From the NCBI GenBank assembly GCA_964526225.1, contig CAZGLL010000001.1:1-64000 (forward strand): a stretch of 64,000 bases of DNA, written 5' to 3'. This DNA is from DRYM01 sp964526225. Lineage in GTDB: Archaea; Thermoproteota; Thermoprotei_A; EX4484-217-1. How positions within the stretch are numbered: the stretch's first letter is position 1; the number at the start of each line of letters is the position of its first letter. Of this stretch, positions 60,265 to 64,000 are shown piece after piece. The notes under the pieces are model-generated. The model saw only the letters and a program-made list of their open reading frames with translations. It ran no database searches and was not told where the DNA came from. The translations under genes and the position numbers were made by a program.

Positions 60265-60789
60265 TCAATGTTTACTTAGCAATCTAAGAAATTCTCTCAT
60301 GAAAGCCGGTAGGTCTGGAGGAAGTCTTGAAGTAACAAGGTTACCATCAACAACCACCTCTTTGTCCTCATAGAGTCCTCCGGCAGCTACTACGTCATCC
60401 CTTATTCCAATGTACGAAGTAAGTCTTCTACCTTTGACAGCATTAGCTGAAATGAGTAGTTGTGGACCATGGCAAATTGCTGCTACGGGCTTGTTTTCTT
60501 TTAGGAAACTTTTTACTATTTCAACAACTTTAGGGATTATACGTATTTTTTCCGGCGCTCTTCCTCCTGGAATTATTAATCCGACGTATTCCTCAGGTTT
60601 TACCTCGTCAAATGTTACATCAACCTTAATTTCGTATCCATGCTTACCTTTTATATAGCCTTTATCCTTAGATGCAATATGTACTTCATAACCTTCCTCT
60701 ATAAGCCTATAGTAAGGGTAAAGTAGTTCAATGTCCTCCACATCATTATATGTTAGTATTAGAACCTTGCTCTTAGACATCAAAACCAC
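60265..60789 (-). CDS. DJ-1/PfpI family protein
   Basis: A 174-residue PfpI-type protein. The nucleophile elbow AAICHGPQ has C106 and H107, E19 is the usual acidic partner near the N-terminus, and GGRAPEKIR and RRLTSY follow. Members have been called intracellular proteases or deglycases; the true activity is debated. ATG 60780 is an alternative start. An inverted repeat TACTGAT-x10-ATCAGTA (60801-60824) lies just upstream. Confidence 0.88.
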   Translation of the reverse strand: MVLMSKSKVLILTYNDVEDIELLYPYYRLIEEGYEVHIASKDKGYIKGKHGYEIKVDVTFDEVKPEEYVGLIIPGGRAPEKIRIIPKVVEIVKSFLKENKPVAAICHGPQLLISANAVKGRRLTSYIGIRDDVVAAGGLYEDKEVVVDGNLVTSRLPPDLPAFMREFLRLLSKH

Positions 60790-60800
60790 CCTAAGTTATT

Positions 60801-60824
60801 TACTGATACTGTAGTTAATCAGTA
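60801..60824. promoter_or_regulatory. Inverted repeat upstream of the DJ-1/PfpI gene
   Basis: TACTGAT (60801-60807) and ATCAGTA (60818-60824) form a 7-base inverted repeat with a 10-base spacer, 12 bases upstream of the DJ-1/PfpI start at 60789. It could be an operator. The right arm also contains the CTGA of a weak C/D box pattern on the minus strand. Confidence 0.35.
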
Positions 60825-60870
60825 TTTAGCCTGTTCTTCATCCCCCATGGGTCATTTCGTGGTCCTTTCA

Positions 60871-61719
60871 TCAGCTCTTCTCTAGTTTTCTAACTATTTT
60901 CTCAGCTATTTTTAAAATTTCCTTAGCGCCTTCTTCATGAGAATATACTTTTACGTACGGTTCTCCTTTATCATTAGCTTCAGCTATTTTCGAGCTTATA
61001 GGTATTCGCCCTAGCAATTCCACGTTTAGGCTTTTAGCTAGGAATTCTCCACCGCCTTTACCAAAAATGTATTCTATATGACCACATTTCGGACATTTAT
61101 AGTAACTCATATTCTCAATTATGCCTAGTACCGGTAAATTGAGTTTTTTTGCGAATCCAGCTGCTCTTCTAACATCAAGTAAAGATACTTCAGATGGAAC
61201 CGTAACGAGAATTATTCCTGAAGGATTAGGCATTTCCTGAGCTACACTTAAAGGCTCGTCTCCGGTTCCTGGTGGTAAGTCTACGATAAGATAGTCGAGT
61301 TCTCCCCAGTTAACCTCTCCTAGAAGTTGTCTTATTGCTGATACCTTCAAAGGACCTCTCCATATAACCGGAGTTTCATCATCTGGAAGCATAAAGTCTA
61401 GCGAAACAACTTTAATACCATCCTCTGAAACAACAGGTTCTATACCGCGCGGACTTGCTAGTAATGAAGCACCTCTTAAACCTAGTATTTTAGGTATATC
61501 AGGTCCGTGGAAATCAGCATCAAGTATTCCCACTTTCTTACCCAACATTGCTAATGCTACTGCTAAATTTGCGGCAACAAAGCTTTTACCTACGCCGCCC
61601 TTACCGCTTCCAATAAGTATCTTATGCCTTATCTTCTTGAATCTTCTAATGATTAATTCCTTCTGTTTTTCTATAAAACCAGGCATCCTAATGTTTCTCA
61701 TTCTTTGAGAAAAAACCAT
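60871..61719 (-). CDS. mrp: Mrp/NBP35 family Fe-S cluster carrier ATPase
   Basis: A 282-residue P-loop protein. Walker A GKGGVGKS lies at 39-46, then DADFHGPDIP, the DLPPGTGDEP switch, and CPKCGH (C208/C211 area) as the bridging-cluster cysteines. Mrp/ApbC/NBP35 proteins transfer Fe-S clusters to apo-proteins; several Fe-S proteins are encoded in this window (Nth, PriL and both PAPS-reductase-like proteins). Separated from DJ-1 by 81 bases. Confidence 0.93.
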   Translation of the reverse strand: MVFSQRMRNIRMPGFIEKQKELIIRRFKKIRHKILIGSGKGGVGKSFVAANLAVALAMLGKKVGILDADFHGPDIPKILGLRGASLLASPRGIEPVVSEDGIKVVSLDFMLPDDETPVIWRGPLKVSAIRQLLGEVNWGELDYLIVDLPPGTGDEPLSVAQEMPNPSGIILVTVPSEVSLLDVRRAAGFAKKLNLPVLGIIENMSYYKCPKCGHIEYIFGKGGGEFLAKSLNVELLGRIPISSKIAEANDKGEPYVKVYSHEEGAKEILKIAEKIVRKLEKS

Positions 61720-61760
61720 TTGGGATTCCTCTTAACATTCTTTAACAATGTTAAAAACAA

Positions 61761-63560
61761 CTAGTATATAAATGCTATGAGAAAAGAAACTAAAAAGGAA
61801 GAAATATGTAAAACAAAGAATAAAGGAACAATAAGTCTAAGATCTTCAGCTATATTTTCAAGAAAACGGAAACCTTGATAACCTAAGGTTTTTGTTAAAA
61901 TATCTATCCTCCGAAACACTATTTTAGATTCTGTAAGCGATGACAATGCTTTTTTAACAGCTGTTATTGTTGTTTTAATAATTTCATTTCTGCAGATGCT
62001 AGCACCAACGGGAACATAGGTCTTTCCTCCTAAAGAACCCGTTTTCTCATGATTATCTGTTGTAACTATTGTTGCAAACGCAATATTCTTATGTAACTTC
62101 TTAATTTCGCTTTCAACTTCATCTTTAAAGTCTTTAGTAGCATTGTTGCCGTCATACACTACTATAATTGAAAGCTTTCCATGGTGGTCGAAAACTATAG
62201 CGTTAACGATATTAGAGCATAAATCTATACAATCGTTTAGTCTGGGATCTTCGATTTCGCTTAAACCTATTTTAAGAATGTCCTTATTCTTCGTATCTTT
62301 CCTTTGTATATTAGAAACATTATCCTTAAATATCTTTATATACGATTTACATTCTTTCTCAATGTTTCTTTCAACCTCTGGTTTAGCATTATGCGCTTCG
62401 ATTACTAGTAAATCTTCAAAACCAGCTTTTTTAGCAATATTTTCTAAGACTTCATTTAGATGCGAAGGCAAATCATCTATTCCATTTGTTAAATTGTACA
62501 GTACTACTAAAGGCACTTTATCTAGTTCTATGAAGTACATGCAGTATTGTTTATCGCATAGTTTTTCGAAACCATAGATTGTATCGATATCTAAGATTCT
62601 ACGATGATTTTCTCTTAAAGCGTTTCGAATTTGAGAAATTACGTATTTCAAATACTTCACTGATGGAATATCTTTCTCATGGGTTGTTGCAGCATGGAAT
62701 ATTAGAACCGGAATATTACCATAGATTTCCTTGAGTACCTTACGAAGCTCCGAAATAACTTTAGAACTTCCAGTATCCCTGAAAGGCCCAGCATGTATTG
62801 ATGTTAATGCTATTATCCCCCTTACCTTATCATAAAAAACATCGTATATTATGAAGAGCTTTACCCAGACGCTATCATCATCAGAAATACTCTCCAATAT
62901 TTTCTCGATAGGTTTACTGTCTTCAGCAAACCATAGCCGTAAAAAGGCGTTTGATAAAGCTAATGTTAACTTGCCTGTTTTAGAATATTTTCTCAGAAGT
63001 ACAAAGTATACCTCTCCAAAAGAAGCTGAAATAAAAGGTGTTAAAATAGTAAATGACATTGTCGCAAGGGAATGTTCAAACATAGGTAATACTAAAGCGT
63101 AATATGTGATGGGAGGCAAGATAGACTCAAACATTGCTTTTACGAAATCACATTCTGGCCTCCTCAATACATAGTGTAGAAAAGCATAACCACCATAGGT
63201 AATTAGATAAAGCTTTTTAAAAGTAAACATCATAACCACTAGCTCAAAAACAAACACATGTAACAAAATAAAAATCAACATTACCAAAACTCTTCTCACA
63301 TAATTTTTAAATCTGAGTACACTATTTCTTAGCAGAAAAGCTGTTATAGCATTCGAGATTATTATGGGTAGAATAACTGCTATTGAAAGGGTAGTTAGTG
63401 AGAAATACTGTGTTTTAGAGATAATAATCAATATTAAAATGAATAGGTAAAGTACAATCAATGTTGAGAGTTTAGGTGATGTGAAAACAAATCTCGAGTA
63501 GTACTTAGCCACATATTTTTCCATGTCCATTTTATCTAAAATCCTCAAACATGTTTGCAA
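61761..63560 (-). CDS. DUF2070 family membrane protein
   Basis: A 599-residue archaeal membrane protein. About six to seven helices lie in the first 200 residues and one at the C-terminus (about 575-597). The soluble middle part has the family mark HAGPFRDTGSSKVISEL and a later ATIVTTDNHEKTG segment. DUF2070 proteins are archaea-specific with no known function; the soluble region has conserved acidic and histidine residues suggestive of hydrolase activity. Intact. Confidence 0.82.
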   Translation of the reverse strand: MQTCLRILDKMDMEKYVAKYYSRFVFTSPKLSTLIVLYLFILILIIISKTQYFSLTTLSIAVILPIIISNAITAFLLRNSVLRFKNYVRRVLVMLIFILLHVFVFELVVMMFTFKKLYLITYGGYAFLHYVLRRPECDFVKAMFESILPPITYYALVLPMFEHSLATMSFTILTPFISASFGEVYFVLLRKYSKTGKLTLALSNAFLRLWFAEDSKPIEKILESISDDDSVWVKLFIIYDVFYDKVRGIIALTSIHAGPFRDTGSSKVISELRKVLKEIYGNIPVLIFHAATTHEKDIPSVKYLKYVISQIRNALRENHRRILDIDTIYGFEKLCDKQYCMYFIELDKVPLVVLYNLTNGIDDLPSHLNEVLENIAKKAGFEDLLVIEAHNAKPEVERNIEKECKSYIKIFKDNVSNIQRKDTKNKDILKIGLSEIEDPRLNDCIDLCSNIVNAIVFDHHGKLSIIVVYDGNNATKDFKDEVESEIKKLHKNIAFATIVTTDNHEKTGSLGGKTYVPVGASICRNEIIKTTITAVKKALSSLTESKIVFRRIDILTKTLGYQGFRFLENIAEDLRLIVPLFFVLHISSFLVSFLIAFIY

Positions 63561-63621
63561 AGGAAATTGTTAACTAATTATTTGCTATTTATTCTTAATC
63601 ATTTGTAAAAACTTGAATTGT

Positions 63622-64000
63622 TTAAATTTTTAAGTTTTCAGGCAGTTGCACTATTGTTTGAACAGGTATGTTTACTTCCTTTTTCCAACTATTACCTATA
63701 GCTACTAAGACTACTGCACCACTAATTATTGCTTTAACTTTCTCTACAATTCTCACCATTGTTCTAAGTGTTTTTCCTGTCCTAATAATGTCATCTATTA
63801 TGAGCACTTCATCTTTACGCTTGATCATCCTTTTTGGAACATAGAACGTTACAATGTCGGCAGAAGGTCCTATGTATGATCCTTCAATGTAATCTATTAC
63901 ATCTATATGTCTCGACCTTCTAGCTATAACGAGAGGAACTTGAAATGTTAAGGATATTGCAGTAGCTAGCGGTATACCATTAACTGCAGGTGCTAATACT
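63622..64000 (-). CDS. Phosphoribosyltransferase, N-terminus beyond window
   Basis: About 126 residues of a PRTase are visible, open to the right edge. The PRPP-binding loop VLIIDDIIRTGKTL (Asp-Asp pair) is intact. Upstream LAPAVNGIPLATAISLTF and LVIARRS are the hood-adjacent strands. It resembles archaeal purine or orotate-type PRTases or the GfcR regulator family; the N-terminus needed to decide is missing. Confidence 0.82.
   Translation of the reverse strand, partial: VLAPAVNGIPLATAISLTFQVPLVIARRSRHIDVIDYIEGSYIGPSADIVTFYVPKRMIKRKDEVLIIDDIIRTGKTLRTMVRIVEKVKAIISGAVVLVAIGNSWKKEVNIPVQTIVQLPENLKI

Overview
The window is an AT-rich, densely packed archaeal chromosome segment, most likely from a thermophilic crenarchaeon (Thermoproteota). 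The evidence is family-level. It carries an Rpo13-like RNA polymerase subunit, ribosomal protein L13e, two pyruvoyl AdoMetDC-family enzymes, Hjc, PriL, PCNA, an Lhr-type helicase, two HerA/VirB4-type ATPases, wyosine-tRNA enzymes, a methionyl-tRNA synthetase split into two genes, and a Ced-type DNA-import operon. I cannot name a genus. No rRNA or tRNA gene was recognised. TTG and GTG starts, ATGA overlaps and short convergent overlaps are common, and no gene-free stretch exceeds 300 bases.

Layout: 1-9988 holds a CDF-type transporter, a PIN-ATPase-KH protein, Hjc, a PAPS-reductase-like protein, the SPFH/NfeD membrane-protease pair, a phosphoesterase, AdoMetDC-family paralogue 1 and a CinA-like protein. 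9985-17300 holds endonuclease III, a RecB-like nuclease, a methyltransferase and the biotin-dependent acyl-CoA carboxylase (carboxyltransferase, BCCP, biotin carboxylase) with its biotin ligase. 17392-23741 holds a small RHH regulator, an endonuclease III-like Fe-S protein coupled to dUTPase, AdoMetDC-family paralogue 2, a geranylgeranyl-reductase-like flavoprotein, L13e, an Lrp regulator and the tRNA-binding MetRS subunit. 23831-28863 holds TYW3, PhoH-KH and Trm5-like genes plus an amidohydrolase and a coiled-coil regulator. 29442-33222 is a nucleoside-salvage run (uridine phosphorylase, two eIF2B-fold proteins, PfkB kinase). 33307-37863 holds a C/D sRNA candidate, MetRS, Hsp20 and PriL.

37884-41754 is the most notable accessory block: a GC-rich structured element followed by a four-gene operon matching CedA1, CedA, CedA2 and CedB, the crenarchaeal DNA importer related to conjugation machinery, with a divergently transcribed RHH regulator. 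42106-51645 holds a hexapeptide acyltransferase, a second PAPS-reductase-like protein with ferredoxin domain, the Lhr helicase, a multi-membrane-segment HerA ATPase, Rpo13 and PCNA. 51651-57510 holds a second geranylgeranyl reductase, a C/D sRNA candidate, a glycosyltransferase, a DUF72 protein and a frameshifted TnpB element. 57511-64000 holds a YkgJ-type cysteine-cluster protein, a metallo-beta-lactamase, an AbrB-ACT regulator, DUF89, DJ-1/PfpI, Mrp, DUF2070 and a partial phosphoribosyltransferase.

The genes cluster around DNA import, repair and replication, RNA and tRNA modification, nucleotide salvage and isoprenoid-lipid reduction. The strongest leads are the contiguous Ced operon with a large beta-rich insertion in CedA, the membrane-embedded HerA ATPase, the eIF2B-fold pair in which one copy lost both catalytic residues, the GC-rich RNA-like element, two C/D box sRNA candidates, and a TnpB whose two halves are joined by a minus-one shift at an A6 run.
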